From Trichobilharzia szidati (Eukaryota; Platyhelminthes; Trematoda; Strigeidida; Schistosomatidae): 64,000 bases of DNA. Positions 1-10,867 of the stretch are shown in pieces. Location: contig OX235272.1 of NCBI GenBank assembly GCA_944472155.2, positions 15,174,354 to 15,238,353 of the forward strand, in the 5' to 3' direction. The notes beneath the pieces are model-generated. The model made no database searches, was not told the DNA's origin, and was given only the letters and a program-made list of their open reading frames with translations. Position numbers and translations under genes: made by a program. Within the stretch, counting starts at the first letter, position 1. Every line of letters starts with the position of its first letter.

Positions 1-201
1 AATAATAATGATAATAATTAATTCTCTCACAACATTTTGTGACTAACTGCCAACTACAAGTGGAAAGACAACCTATTACGTGTAAAAGTAGAAACCAGTT
101 GGCAAGTTAACCAAATGTATGAGAATGTAACACTATTATGGCTAACATATTCTCTGAATTATATGCACGCAGAACAAACTACTAAAGATAAATACACTTA
201 C

Positions 202-267
202 CACTCAACAATGTTAAATTATCATCAATTGATTCTTGATTAGGGGACTCCGACCGGGACGCTAAGA
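202..267 (-). CDS. CLSPN: Claspin, internal exon (last one in the window)
   Basis: The exon lies between an acceptor ending tttatttctag and a donor GTAAGTG on the minus strand. It is 66 nt, entered and left in phase 1, so it joins directly to the exon at 10,868-10,975. It encodes LASRSESPNQESIDDNLTLL followed by SG. The end resembles the start of the E-x-x-x-L-C-S/T-G-x-F Chk1-binding motif of vertebrate claspin, with Leu where Cys is usual. The rest of the motif would sit in the next exon, beyond position 1. The exon is short and assigned by phase and context, so it is less certain than the central exons. Confidence 0.55.
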
Positions 268-744
268 CTAGAAATAAAAGTCATATCATCAAAGAGGTTA
301 AAAAAAGAAAAAGGAATTACAACTCTAAAAATAAAAATACAATACTGAATATGAATAATAACAAGAGTAACCAATTAAGGATAGAATAGTGTTTATTACC
401 CAGCTATGAGGTATATGTTCATACACTTGATCATGAGTTAAGCTCTGTTGTGTTATATATTACTTCTTTGCTTTGACCTCAATAAGCAGAGTTAAGTTCG
501 AACCAGTTATGGTTATAGAAATGATGTTTCGGTTTGCTGAAGCTATCGTTACAAAACGATTGAAATCTCACTTTGTGTATTCAAAAGGCATCCATCATGA
601 GCCTTCAGTCACCCTGATAAATCTCACCTACCTTAGTAACTCTTCGTCTTCTGAGTTCATCATTTTGTTTCAACGCTTCACCCACCCCCACGTCAAATTT
701 TCAGTTGATTCTTTGACTTCTGCTCACATAGACATCTTTCTATT
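268..744. other. Intron sequence, nothing recognised
   Basis: AT-rich sequence between the claspin exon and the RTE fragment. The plus-strand ORF starting near 473 becomes recognisable only after about 745, where it enters the RTE tail. The part before that matches nothing I know. Confidence 0.5.
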
Positions 745-1362
745 CAACCTTGATCATAGATGTCTACGATCTCTTTCTCATGTTAGGTGGTATAATAAGG
801 TAAGTAATCTTGACGTCAGGCGTAGAGTGTTGGGCAAAGAGGGAAAACTAATCGAAGAGAAGAGGCTATAAAGTTACATAGATTGAGATGGATAGGTCAC
901 GTGCTGCGTATGTCTAACCATCGCCTCCCCCACCCAGACGGCCATTACTAGTTGATATATAGGTGCAGGTTGGAAAAGAGTAAGTGGTGGCCAAACAGAA
1001 ACATGGCATCAATCGATCCATGAAATCCCTGACAGTTAAACTGAGTGAGGTAGGGAGATGCAGACTTCCGGGTTGGTTGGGGCCCGCCCTCGGGACTCTA
1101 AGAATCAATCCATGGCTGGAGACAATAGGTAACATGGCTCAAAATCGTTGTCAATGGCTTACGAAGATGTATTCAGTCTCTGTAATCTTCAGTCTCATAT
1201 TCCTTTCTACCATTACTCATTCTGTTTCACTCCTACACTTGTCAAAACTCTATTGATTCTCTTCTCTCATCTTCTTGTCTACTTTTGTGTGCTATTTGGA
1301 ACGTGGCAACTCGAACTGTTGCACTTCGGTTCCAAGTTCTATGCTGAATCCAGACAGACAGC
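745..1362 (+). mobile_element. RTE-type retrotransposon 3' fragment (family B)
   Basis: Residues such as RCLRSLSHVRWYNKVSN, VLGKEGK and HRLRW mark the C-terminal tail of an RTE reverse transcriptase. The 3' UTR follows, ending with the block that contains ggaacgtggcaactcgaactg and CAGACAGACAG. The same tail recurs near 9.3-10.6, 11.9, 19.7, 21.8, 28.1, 29.6, 37.3, 38.7 and 45.6 kb. The reading frame is broken, and RT and endonuclease are missing, so this is a dead 5'-truncated copy. Confidence 0.8.
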
Positions 1363-1531
1363 CAGATTCGACTTTGGACACATCAAATTTTGATTTTTAC
1401 AATCTTATGAGTTCGATTCACCTTTGATCATGCAATTATCACTGACTTATCACCACCCTAACAACGAAATAGTTCATTTCTCACAGAAAACTTTGCTCTT
1501 ATAAAGTATATATATGCATATATTGATAATT

Positions 1532-1735
1532 TGAGAGCTCACCTTGTAACCAGAAGGTCCTAGGTTAGAAACCCGGTGGTGGGTGCGTACTGTTGAAGAG
1601 TCCCGAACTAGGACGAAGCAGCTCTCCAGTACTCACAGGTTTTCCAGTGGTTCCCTAACTGATGTCAGCTCATGATGCAATCCTGTAACCAATCAATCAA
1701 ATCCCTACAAACGAACACTTAAATTTGAGATAACG
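1532..1735 (+). repeat. Hammerhead-bearing tRNA-derived SINE
   Basis: The order is the end of a tRNA-like head (gagctcaccttgtaaccag, then a degenerate B box), a hammerhead-like stretch and a tail ending ccctacaaacgaacactt. The hammerhead has stem I GTACTG/CAGTAC, stem II GTCC/GGAC and core TTGAAGA, where the first core base is T instead of C. The GAAA box reads GAAG. Self-cleavage of this copy is unlikely. Confidence 0.75.
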
Positions 1736-2194
1736 TTATCATCCTTATGTTTTGTCTCACTATGAGGTTTTTTACAACAACAATCCTTAGTTGACGACTG
1801 ATTCATGAAGATAAGCGAAATGTATGTTAAAATTGCATGCATTAGAACTGCATTTATCGAATACTACAGGCTGTGTGCAGCTGACGAGAACCGACGGCAT
1901 AAAATAGACTCATATTATTCTGCACTTGTCGATTAGTTGTTCAACATCATCCGTCACAGACATCAAATTTCTCGGTAGAACTATAGCTCACATATCACAT
2001 ATTCAAGCACCTATTTTCTTGTTGTTTTAAAAATAAAATCGGGTAAGTATCAAAACAGAATTTGACAGACAGAGAGTCTTACAGGCAATCTAACAAGTTA
2101 GATTACGAACTGACATTCGTCAGAGAAGTTTTGACAAATTTATGGAGTACTGGACGGATACTTCATCGTAGTTTGGAACTAATCAGCAGTATTT

Positions 2195-2335
2195 ACCAGC
2201 TACCCATTATATGAGGTGAGCTTATTGACCATTCAGTCACTAGGATGAAGTCAAAGGGCATATGAATTCTAACCTCTACCAATTCACGATGTTATCGCAC
2301 CGCCCTCAGCCAATAATGGTGATGAATATCTGTCC
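2195..2335 (-). repeat. SINE 5' portion, same family
   Basis: Read on the minus strand, this resembles the 5' part of the hammerhead SINE: a block like ATCGTGAATTGGTAGAGGTTAGAATTCAT, then a decayed tRNA head. It is degenerate and lacks the ribozyme part. Confidence 0.45.
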
Positions 2336-2339
2336 TCAC

Positions 2340-2515
2340 AACCTCCCTGAATGTCCAGTGGGGTAATTAGTGTGTATTGTTTCAGTCCCAGAACAGGATG
2401 CAATATCTGTATAGCACTCCCTCGTTTTCAATGGTTCTCCAAGTGATGTCAGTTCGTTATCTAGCCTGGTACCAATCAAGTATCTGCAAACGAACACCTG
2501 AAAATTCCGTATTAT
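2340..2515 (+). repeat. Degenerate hammerhead SINE
   Basis: The order of family blocks is kept: an aacaggatgca block in the stem II position, actccctcgttttcaatggttctc, tgatgtcag and tgcaaacgaacacctg. Ribozyme core residues are mostly lost. It lies head to head with the minus-strand piece just before it. Confidence 0.5.
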
Positions 2516-2755
2516 TTCTTCTAGTGGATATATCATAAAGCGAAACTCATTTGTTGACTCCACAGGCCCAGTTTTTTATCTGGTTGGCATATTTGATTTA
2601 TTTAGTTATTGGTCTTAACAAATGGCCACCCACTCACCTTTAAAAACGAAAAGCTGACAATAATCACCGGGAAACTGGCAGACCAAAGTAGCAACTGACA
2701 CAGAAAGGGATCAGTTTAAGTCGTCACAGCAATACAAAAGCACTAATAGAGAGAG

Positions 2756-2960
2756 CTAGATTGAAAAACCAGGAGGCACTAGTCGGCTGTTTTGTCTTAG
2801 TTTGAGGATGTTAGGCAGTACCCACTCATCGAGATTCGAACCAAAGACTTTCTGGTTACAAAGCGTGCTCCTCGTAGACCATTCGGTCACTGGGACCCGA
2901 TGCAATGTGCCATGAATCACAACTTCTACCGATTCATGGTATATGCTGAGCAATAGCTAG
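2756..2960 (-). repeat. Hammerhead SINE, decayed
   Basis: On the minus strand the sequence runs GGGTCCCAGTGACCGAATGG (A-box region), then a tRNA-like head with B box GGTTCGAATCT, then the ribozyme region. The ribozyme core is heavily altered. Nothing here is likely to be translated. Confidence 0.65.
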
Positions 2961-3052
2961 TCAACGTTGTCGGAGAGTAACTGTTCTTTTACATGACTTC
3001 GTAGACTAAGCTGGTTTCGACTCCTCACCAGAATTCGCCGATGACGTTGACT

Positions 3053-3305
3053 GGAGATGGCGCGATATATGTCGCTGATTGGCAGAAGTTGCAATTCATG
3101 GGCTGTTGCATTGGGTCACAGCGGCTGAATGGTCTACAAGCTCACCTAACTTGTAACCGGAAGGTCCTGGGTGCGTGTCGTTGAAGAGTTCCAAGCTGGG
3201 TCGAAACAACTGTCCAGTACTCCCTGGTTCCCTAGTGGTTGTTCTGTAACATATATCAGCTCCTAATCAAACATGCAACCAATCGAATCCCAGCAAACCA
3301 ATATT
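3053..3305 (+). repeat. Hammerhead SINE
   Basis: The copy includes the 5' block (ggcgcgatatatgtcgctgattggcag), the tRNA-like head and the ribozyme. Core TTGAAGA lies before GTTCC...GGGTCGAAAC, and the cleavage triplet GTC precedes CAGTAC. The tRNA B box was deleted between aaggtcctgg and gtgcg. Confidence 0.65.
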
Positions 3306-3603
3306 CGATAAAGTAAGATTGCACAGGACATTCTTGTCACTGAAAGTGACTGATTAATATTCACATCTAACATGATGATTGCAGTTGAAGTATAAGCTTA
3401 CATCCCTGTAGGATTGGGATATCAACAGCAACAATTAGAGGTGATCATCTGCTCCTCTCTCTCTTGTTCATTAGGATTTGAAATTACATGTAAATACAAT
3501 CGGTAGTGAGACATACTTATTGTGATACAAAAATTGAAACTATCCGATTGCTTAAAACCTTAATAGATGGAATGTGGTCTGGACTTGTGACCTATCCATA
3601 GCA

Positions 3604-3626
3604 TTATATATATATATATATATATT
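3604..3626. repeat. (TA)n microsatellite
   Basis: A run of alternating TA immediately next to the end of the following minus-strand SINE, probably grown from its 3' tail. Confidence 0.9.
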
Positions 3627-3960
3627 TTGCGAGTTTATCACGGACTGATATCAGTTAGAGAACCATTGAAAACCAGCACTGGAGTACTGGACAGCTGCTG
3701 TTTCATCCTAGTTTTTGGGAATCATCGGCAGTACGCACCAACTGGGATTCGAACCCAGGACCTTCCGGTTACAAGGCAAGCTAGCTCATATGCCATTCAG
3801 CCACTGGGACCCAATTCAATGGCTCATGAATTCTAACTTCTACCAATTCGTGATCTTAGCGCGACCCCAACTATTGTCGTTGGTGGGACATCCATCCACA
3901 CACGTGACTTCTAATTGGACCTCACTGGTCACGACTTCTCACTAGAACTTCAGGAAGCTC
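3627..3960 (-). repeat. Near full-length hammerhead SINE
   Basis: On the minus strand this runs from a 5' block (GAGAAGTCGTGACCAGTGAG) through the conserved GGTCGCGCTAAGATCACGAA, the tRNA-like head and B box GGTTCGAATCC to the ribozyme and tail. Stem I bases GTACTG and CAGTAC are kept, but the core has extra and changed bases. ORFs across it are incidental. Confidence 0.7.
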
Positions 3961-4029
3961 CATCCTGTATATATATTAAAAACGTCTGACTGGTATTGAA
4001 CGGAAAGCTAAGTAGCATATGTTCAGATA

Positions 4030-4265
4030 GACAAATGTTTAGTGAACATCTCCCATCGTGGTTTGGCAAAGGACAGACAAAAACAATCCGTAGCTCAATT
4101 TTGTCACAATTGCTTGATAGTGGTCATGTAATCGAGAAAACGAGAGTCTTCAAAGTAATTCATCGTATCCCACCGAATCTTTCCAAAAGACTTCGTATTC
4201 GTTTACTGCACATAGCTGAGGCGATAGGCATTCGAACAGCCATTATCCTTCCCTCAGCCTATTAA
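4030..4265 (+). pseudogene. Penelope-like element, GIY-YIG endonuclease C-terminus (family A)
   Basis: The translation contains MFSEHLPSWFGKG, a region with SQLLDSGHVIE, FKVIHRIPPNLSK and RLLHIAEAIGIR. It aligns block by block with the copies at 16.6 and 35.2 kb, which also keep the upstream ARYIGRSTR motif of a GIY-YIG nuclease. Here the catalytic N-terminal part is missing. Penelope elements carry this nuclease after their reverse transcriptase and use it for integration. This is a truncated relic. Confidence 0.65.
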
Positions 4266-4624
4266 GACATAACCAACTAATGACTTCTACACCACCCTTT
4301 GTTTATATTTTCAACCCCTTTCTTATCATCCCTTAATCTTATCACATCTTCATTATAAACGTGTTTCATTTCCCTCCCTTACAATCTAACATTACTCATT
4401 CGGTTCATTTGCTTTTACTAGCCTTTATCGACTGCTTCCAGCTGAACAGATGTTTGTTTAGTCATGCTGTTTTTCATTATTCGTGTTATCACAGGTTGCC
4501 TCACTTTTTCATCCTTATTATTGATAAGACCATTTTTATTATTACTATTATTATTATTATTATTATCATTACTACTATTATGACTAATTGCACAATTTAT
4601 ATTCACCATCGTATTATCCTATAG
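4266..4624 (+). mobile_element. Penelope family A 3' UTR with (ATT)n
   Basis: T- and C-rich tail downstream of the endonuclease remnant, similar in character to the tails after the other family A copies. It contains an (ATT)n run at about 4,544-4,575. Only composition and position support it. Confidence 0.4.
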
Positions 4625-5355
4625 ACAAAACAACATGATTGGTTTATATTTGAATTTTTATTTGTAAACTTATACATATATATATATTAGAGTTAAGCCT
4701 AATGAGATCTAATTGAAAACAACATTGTTCGCTTAAATGTGTTTTTCCAAATTTTACTATGGGAATATTTAATATATTGAAATCTTTAGTAGTAAAACAA
4801 ATGGGATTGAGACCTAGTGTCTATGTCCGCATTTTACAGTTTAGTAGAGGGAAAAAAACCTGAGGCAGAAACTTGCACATCGCAGGTGCAATTCTTAATG
4901 ATGCTTAAATTTTCGTGCTGGACTTTAATCACCACAGCATTACATAAGTGGAACGACAACTTATGACCAACTTATCGGAGTAAAGGAGATGAAAGAGAAT
5001 CACTCACTGGACAACATAGTAATCATTTCAAGTAGCTCACCTCAATGTATACTAAGCGCCTGTGAAGTGTTCCCTATACACAGTTATAAAACTCAAGCGT
5101 TACGGAAGAAATTTCATGAAATCGAACAACAACAACACAACAAAAGAAAAAGAAATAAACTATAATACATCTTACGTAATTGACTATTAGGTCTTTGAGA
5201 GTAGAGTAATTCATACGGTGTATTATTCCATTGACTGTGTGAAGATGAATCACGTGATAGACGTGATTTATTTTCATCCTAATATTATCACAAGGGAATA
5301 AAATAATAAAATCTATACATATTTTAAAAATAACAGATGAAAAAGGAATTGTATT
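4625..5355. other. Intron sequence, nothing recognised
   Basis: AT-rich, with no coding-like frame, SINE head or splice-bounded exon that I can support on either strand. Confidence 0.5.
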
Positions 5356-6527
5356 AGTTTGTTGGCCAAGTTAAACTTTAGACACCAGTAACTACCAATC
5401 AGTGAGCAACGTCGAATTATCCAATGAGATTCACGAACGTAGTTCAATGTTGTATAGCGCTTGATTCATTTCAAATGCGTGCCTTTACAAGGTTACGTTC
5501 GCAATTCAAGGAGGACAGTGTTTTCCAGTATTGTCTGGATTTAGGATTGCTCCGGAAGGAGCGAACTTGTTCGTGTGGGGGTATCATGATGTTAAAAAGC
5601 TATAGTAGGTTAACTGATGGATTTGTCCATCGTTGTGCTATATGCTTCCAGCGTGTTAGCATTAGAGAGAGTAAGCTGATAATTTCAATATCTCGTGGGG
5701 ACTTTTTTTGCAAGGTTGACGCAAATTTTATAAATCTGCAACTACTGGGTATTGAAACAGCCAGTGAGAGCTGCAGCTGCCGAGACGGAGAACAACCTCG
5801 TCTCAGCAGTCTAATCGTACCAGCATTGTAGAGATATTGCATCTTGAAAAATGGAGAAGGTTACTTCGTTGTTGGGCGGGGACGGCGTTGTAGTGCACGT
5901 GGATGAGACTATGTTGCTGAAGAAGAAATACAATCGTGGTCGCCAGCGAGCGAATAATATCTGCGTTATATATTTATACGATACTTCCCTCCGAAAGGGA
6001 TTCGTTGAAAGAATAGGAGATAGAAAGGTGACTACGTTAATACCTATTATAACGAGACTTGTCAAACGGGGGTCAATTATACACACGGATGAGTGGAAAG
6101 GTTATAATTCTCTGTCATCCTTGGGATATATTCATCACCGAGTGAACCATTCAAGCGATTTTGTGGATCCAGTTACCGGAACTCATACAAAATCTATAGA
6201 AGGATTTTGGGGCCGGTTGTAAAATCGGATAAGAGCTATAAATGGATCCCAAAAGGATTTCATTGATAGTCATTTAGATGAATATATATGTATAAAATGT
6301 GGTGTGACTTTTCTATTGACACTCCGATGCTAAATTGGGAGATGTTTCTGTCCCATGTTCGGGAAAGATACCCCTTGTAGCTGCTTTATCCTTTTTTTCT
6401 TATGCATTTTTTCTATAAATATACGTTTCCACTTATCATAAACGCCTCTTTCATGTGATTGGTCCGTTCAAGGTCGTTTGCTGATTGGTTGTTACTGGTG
6501 TCGAAAGTTTAACTTTGCCACTTTGTT
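5356..6527 (+). mobile_element. Merlin DNA transposon, near complete, with target duplication
   Basis: The element proper is 5,364-6,519. Its terminal inverted repeats start GGCCAAGTTAAACTTTAGAC on the left and, read inward on the other strand, GGCAAAGTTAAACTTTCGAC on the right. They match with few differences over about 40 bp. Flanking 8-mers agtttgtt (5,356-5,363) and actttgtt (6,520-6,527) differ by one base, and 8-9 bp is the target duplication size known for Merlin. Merlin elements have been described in S. mansoni. The encoded transposase is broken, so this copy is not autonomous. Confidence 0.85.
5424..6222 (+). pseudogene. Merlin / IS1016-type DDE transposase, frameshifted
   Basis: Two frames together cover the transposase. 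The first (5,424-5,831) holds a zinc-ribbon-like part with CSCGG and, 25 residues on, CAIC. The second (5,851-6,222) holds the ISXO2-like catalytic core: HVDETML (first Asp), KYNRGRQR, HTDEWKGYNSL (second Asp) and KSIEGFWGRL (Glu). The three acidic residues are all kept. A frame change near 5,830-5,850 and a TAA after FWGRL break the gene, and family-like sequence (NRIRAINGSQKDF) continues after that stop. An intron at the first junction cannot be excluded but no good splice pair is visible. Confidence 0.85.
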
Positions 6528-6555
6528 TATAATGATGATATCACTTCTTATGTAT

Positions 6556-6920
6556 GAGGTACAATGTAGACACCGAGAAATGAAGCAAAAGTCAGTTGGC
6601 CTGATAGGATAAAAAACAAGGAAATCTGGGAACGAACCAATCAAGAACCTGTCGACTAGTATGCATATGCAGAAGGAAATGGAGATGGGTTGAACACTCA
6701 CTGAGACCATTAGGTGACGTTGCGCTCCATTGGGACCTGAATGGGAAACGAGTTGGGCATTGGTCCGACGGTGATATGGAGGAGATCGTGTGAGGAGGAG
6801 GAGGAGGTGAGAGCCTATGGATAGTCGTGGAGCTAACTAAAGAGGACTTCCGAGAATAGGATGAAATGGAAATGCACTGTTGAAGATGTTCCACTCGGAA
6901 CCCAAGAGAATGATAATACT
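6556..6920 (+). mobile_element. RTE retrotransposon tail (family A), degenerate
   Basis: Scattered matches to the RTE family A C-terminus: ctgggaacgaaccaatcaagaacc, gaaatggagatgggttg, gatatggaggagatcgtgtga. No frame is open. The G-rich codons give the short minus-strand ORFs here, which are not genes. Confidence 0.7.
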
Positions 6921-6949
6921 AAACCTGACTGTGTACCACACTGATGACA

Positions 6950-7050
6950 CTCACTATTCAGGTGAATAGGCTGAAATAGTCTGGGCAGGATTCGAACTCA
7001 GGGTTCGTTGGATAAAAGTCAATTAATTGTCTAAGCCAATGGGCTAAAAT
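6950..7050 (-). repeat. tRNA-like SINE head
   Basis: On the minus strand: CCCATTGGCTTAGACAATTA (A-box-like) followed by a B box GAGTTCGAATCC at about 6,989-7,001. No cloverleaf with a full acceptor stem is evident, so this is a SINE remnant, not a tRNA gene. Confidence 0.5.
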
Positions 7051-7324
7051 TTTCACGACGAATCTGCATAACTAACTATCATGGAAAAGAAGTTTGCTTG
7101 AGAATCAATGCATTTCAATTATTTCACATAACGATGTAAAGAATTTCAACATTAATCTCAATAGTAAGTAGCTATTGCGGTATGTGGATTTCCTCACTAT
7201 TTAAAGCACAGGCTATTTAACAGTATGAGAAAATAACACGAAGGTACAAAACTGGTCGGCATCGACTTCCATTTTAAAGGTGTGTGGGATGAAGTGATTA
7301 TATGTGTTGACCACTTTTACTTAT

Positions 7325-7400
7325 TTGAGAAGTTGCATTGGCTCCAATGGACTTATAACTGACGAAATCTCCGCACGGATACAATTTAAGCCACGTTTCA
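7325..7400 (+). mobile_element. RTE family B fragment
   Basis: A short stretch encoding GLITDEISARIQ, a piece of the RTE family B reverse transcriptase also seen at about 30.05 and 37.37 kb. It is abutted by a family A copy. Confidence 0.6.
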
Positions 7401-7439
7401 TGCATGTGTGATATCCTATTATTTATCCTATTATCATTA

Positions 7440-8460
7440 TCCACAACGGAAAACTCAGCGAGGCGTTTGGAGTAAACACAGATATTCCTAATTGTGGTGG
7501 ACTGGATTATGCGTCAGACAGTGCGGAACGAGAAGACAGGGATGTCCTGGACCAACGTGAAGAACCTAGAAGACCTCGATTTCGCGAGTGGATGATTTTT
7601 GTTTGATGTCACACAAAATCGAAGACTTACAAGCGAAAACCGACAAACTGGTCGAAGAAGCAGCCAGAGAAGACAGGACTCCAGGTGAACATAGACAAGA
7701 CGGAGGTTATGAAAATAACCAACTAACCAACAGCAGCAACAACAGCAACATCCAGCACCAATCACCATCAACGGGAGGGATTTGATGAAAGAGGTTACTT
7801 CATTCACTCACTTATCTATGGAGCATTGAATCAACTACAGGCAGTTGGAACGGACGAGGATGTCAAATCGAGAATCGGGAAGGTGAGAAACACATTCATC
7901 AACCTCAAACCAATCTGGAAATGTTCTTCACCCAGCATTAACCACGAAATTCGGATTTTCAATACAAACGTCAAGTCAGTCACTTCTTCTATACGGATGG
8001 ATCAGAAACTTGGCGGCGGGTCACAAAGAATATTTCCAACAGCCTGTTGCACACCTTTATCAACAACAACTAACTGTCTTCACTGGCTCTATACTGAAGA
8101 TCAGATGGCCGGAAAGAACAAGAACCAACAAGAAACAAACTATGGGAACAAACAAAACAAGAACCAATCGCTCAACAAATATGCAGGAGAAAGTGGAGAT
8201 GGATTGGACACTCACTCGCTGAGGAGGCCACTCACTGGGTGACATCGCGCGTCAGGCCAACGCTTGAGTGGAACCCGAAAAGGAAGCGGCGGCGAGTGGG
8301 ACGTCAGTGGAAGGGTGACATGGAGGAGATCGTGTGAAGAGGAACTGAAACAGTATGGACTAACATGGACGCAGGTGAAAAGTACAACAGAAGACAGAAG
8401 CAGAAGTGGAGACGTGTAGTTGAAGCCCTATGTTTCACTAGGAACCCAAGGGAACAATAA
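7440..8460 (+). mobile_element. RTE family A, 5'-truncated copy
   Basis: The copy starts in the reverse transcriptase at HNGKLSEAFGVNTD and runs to the 3' tail gaagccctatgtttcactag and an ATA-rich end. At the catalytic box the frame is shifted by four bases (agtg, 7,587-7,590) just before GATGAT, and again near 7,670. The copy at 32.4 kb shares both changes. Further stops follow. It includes the C-terminal block DGSETWRRVTK in a shifted frame. Confidence 0.8.
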
Positions 8461-8514
8461 TAATAATACCAAATGGCTTGTGTACTGCGCAACAGTGCAT
8501 TCTGTCTTTTTTTT

Positions 8515-8640
8515 GTAGCTATGGGATGTCGCCATTGAAAATGGAAGCTTTGAAGAGGCTAGCTTTCTTTGATCATAATTGTTTGCATCCTGTCGCCTTC
8601 CGTGTTAAATGTTCAAAAGATTTGCAGCTTATAACTGATT
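8515..8640 (+). mobile_element. RTE family B fragment
   Basis: It encodes MEALKRLAFFDHNCL, matching the MKRLAVFDHRCLR block of the family B C-terminus. About 120 bp, ends unclear. Confidence 0.5.
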
Positions 8641-9072
8641 TTGTTTTTAGGATGAACTCTCGAAATAAAACGAGCTCATATTATTATTATTCTGCGAATA
8701 TGTTCGTTGTTTCGTTACTCAAAGGAAATCGTTTACATAAGATCAATTGTTTTAAAGCTAATACGCTACCTAGTTTGTGTTTAAAATCAAAATCAAAATA
8801 ATAATAATGAATATTATGAATAAACTGTATTACAACAACGGGGAGGGGGTCAACTTACACCGACAGTAGTTGTGTCTAAACGTGTTGAAGCCAACATGGA
8901 TCGAGGGTTCATAGTTTCTGTAAGATATCAAAAAAAGAAGACACGATGAGCACAAACACCTACCTTATGCATTGATTTATCACTTACGTTAGAAAGAATT
9001 CGAGTTGAATCTAACGAGGTAAACTGTTAATGATGAAGTCGGCTTCAAAGAACCTAAGCATTGGTCTGATGT

Positions 9073-10126
9073 TTGAATCATTTCGAAACCTCCAAAAGCA
9101 CACGAAGTCTTCCTGAGCATCATTCTCCTTTACTCACATCACCTTCCTCATCTTGCTTCTTTACTACAGCTAGTACTTTTCTTCAGGCTAGTGAGTCATT
9201 TTCACTTCCCTCTGTGACCACAAACAACGATAAGAGCCATAGAAACACCCCAGATAGCCTTTTAAAGCCACGTCGCCAACTTCATATAGGAGCATTTAAC
9301 GTCAGGACCCTCTGCCAAATCGGACAATAGGCATCACTAGCAAGAACTCTGGCATCTCGAACCATGGATGTATTTTGTGTTTCAGAGACATGCATACAAG
9401 ATCCGAGTGTGGTCATTCATTTAACCTCACCCGGTCAACAAGGTGAATCTGCAAAATTCACTTTAAGGTTGTCAGGAGACCCCTCAGCTAGCTCACGAGG
9501 ACTCGCAGGTGTAGGGATAGCACTGAGTGTTAGGGCGGAAAAATCACTTCTTGACTGGATCGCAGTAGATAATCGTATGTGTGCGGTTCGTCTGAATGGG
9601 TCCGTTAAAAGAAGGAAAGACGGTGCTACCCGTCGTTGCCTTTTCACTTACGCTCCAAATGACTGCAGTTCGGATGAACTAAAAGATGACTTCTACCTGA
9701 AACTGTCTAATTTGACGCAAAAAGCAAAGTGTTCAGATATAGTTATTTTAGCAGGCGACTTCATTGCCCATGTAGGGAAGTTGTGGCAGACTGAGAAGTA
9801 TGTAGGTGGTAAGTATGGAGTTTTCTGCCGACGAACGGACAACGGTGATCGTCTTCTACAGTTTTGCTCAGATAATCATCTGTTCCTAGTCAGCACTAAC
9901 TTTAGGCACAAAGAGAGACATTGTGTAACCTGGCTACCTCCATCACCAAATCAACACTGGACTCAGATAGACCATATAGCTATAGGGTATCGTTGGCGAG
10001 GGTCAGTAGAAGACTGTCGCTCCTTCTGGAACACGTGCGTAGACTCTGATCACGCTTTGGTTCGCGCACGTTTATGCTTACGACTAAACGGACATAAGAA
10101 ATTGATGGCAGCGAAACAGTTACATC
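9073..10126 (+). pseudogene. RTE family B apurinic-type endonuclease, one in-frame stop
   Basis: About 350 residues in one frame, broken only by a TAG at 9,328-9,330. Motifs of the APE-like endonuclease of RTE elements are visible in order: FNVRTLCQIGQ (Asn of motif I), CVSETCIQDPSV (motif with Glu), TYAPND, ILAGDFIAH (Gly-Asp-Phe; Asn of the usual GDFNA is changed to Ile), WTQIDHIAIG (ID-H-I/V) and SDHALVRARL (SDH). This nuclease nicks target DNA to prime reverse transcription. The GDFI change plus the stop make activity unlikely. Confidence 0.8.
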
Positions 10127-10655
10127 CCCGACTAGATCTAGGTTGTGAAATTACATCGACTGAGATGGCTAGGGCATGTGTTACGTATGCCTAGTCATCG
10201 CCTTACTCGACAATGGGCATTGTTAGCTGATATAGGGTCAGGCTGGAAAAGAGCTAGCTAGTGGTGGTCAAACGAAAACATGGCACCAGTCAATGAAATC
10301 TACAACAGTTATTCTAAGCCAGCCACGTAGGAAGGTGTAGACTGGCTTCCTGACTCGTTGGGGTCCTCGGGACGGTAAAAACCAATGATTGGAAACAATT
10401 GGTGACATGGCTCAAAATCGTTCTCAATGATGGCTGGCGCAGATGCATCCACTCCTTGTGACTTATGATTTCAAATGAAACTGTTTTGTTCTTCATTATT
10501 ACTATTCCTTTGTCTCACACCTCTGTTTACTGTCTATATTATGCATTTCTTCTACTTTCTTCTGTTGCTTTGTGTGCTACGAGGAGGGAGTGTGGCGACT
10601 TGAAGTGCCGCACATATGTGCAAAGTTCTATGTCGAAAACAGACAGACAGACCAT
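9073..10655 (+). mobile_element. RTE family B, internally deleted copy
   Basis: The element keeps its 5' end and endonuclease but jumps at about 10,105-10,145 straight to the 3' end (HRLRW-like tail, then UTR). The whole reverse transcriptase is missing. The 3' UTR ends with the family signature gtgtggcgacttgaag and a CAGACAGACAG run at about 10,640-10,655. A polypurine or A-rich terminus follows poorly. Confidence 0.8.
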
Positions 10656-10867
10656 TTTGATCTGCTTATCAAGCATGACTATTTGGTGGCAAACGGTGTC
10701 CAACTATTCATATCAATCATTCATTAGTATAAAACAATAAATTACGAAATTAGCTTGAAAGATGTGGGTAAACTGAAAATTCAAGAGAAAATTATGCTTT
10801 ACTATACACAATACACTATCATAATATTTATCACATAGATAATTTGAAAACGACAAAGATGACTTAC

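Noticed and set aside
4418..4609. Asn-rich minus-strand peptide
   Set aside because: It is a translation of an (ATT)n microsatellite.
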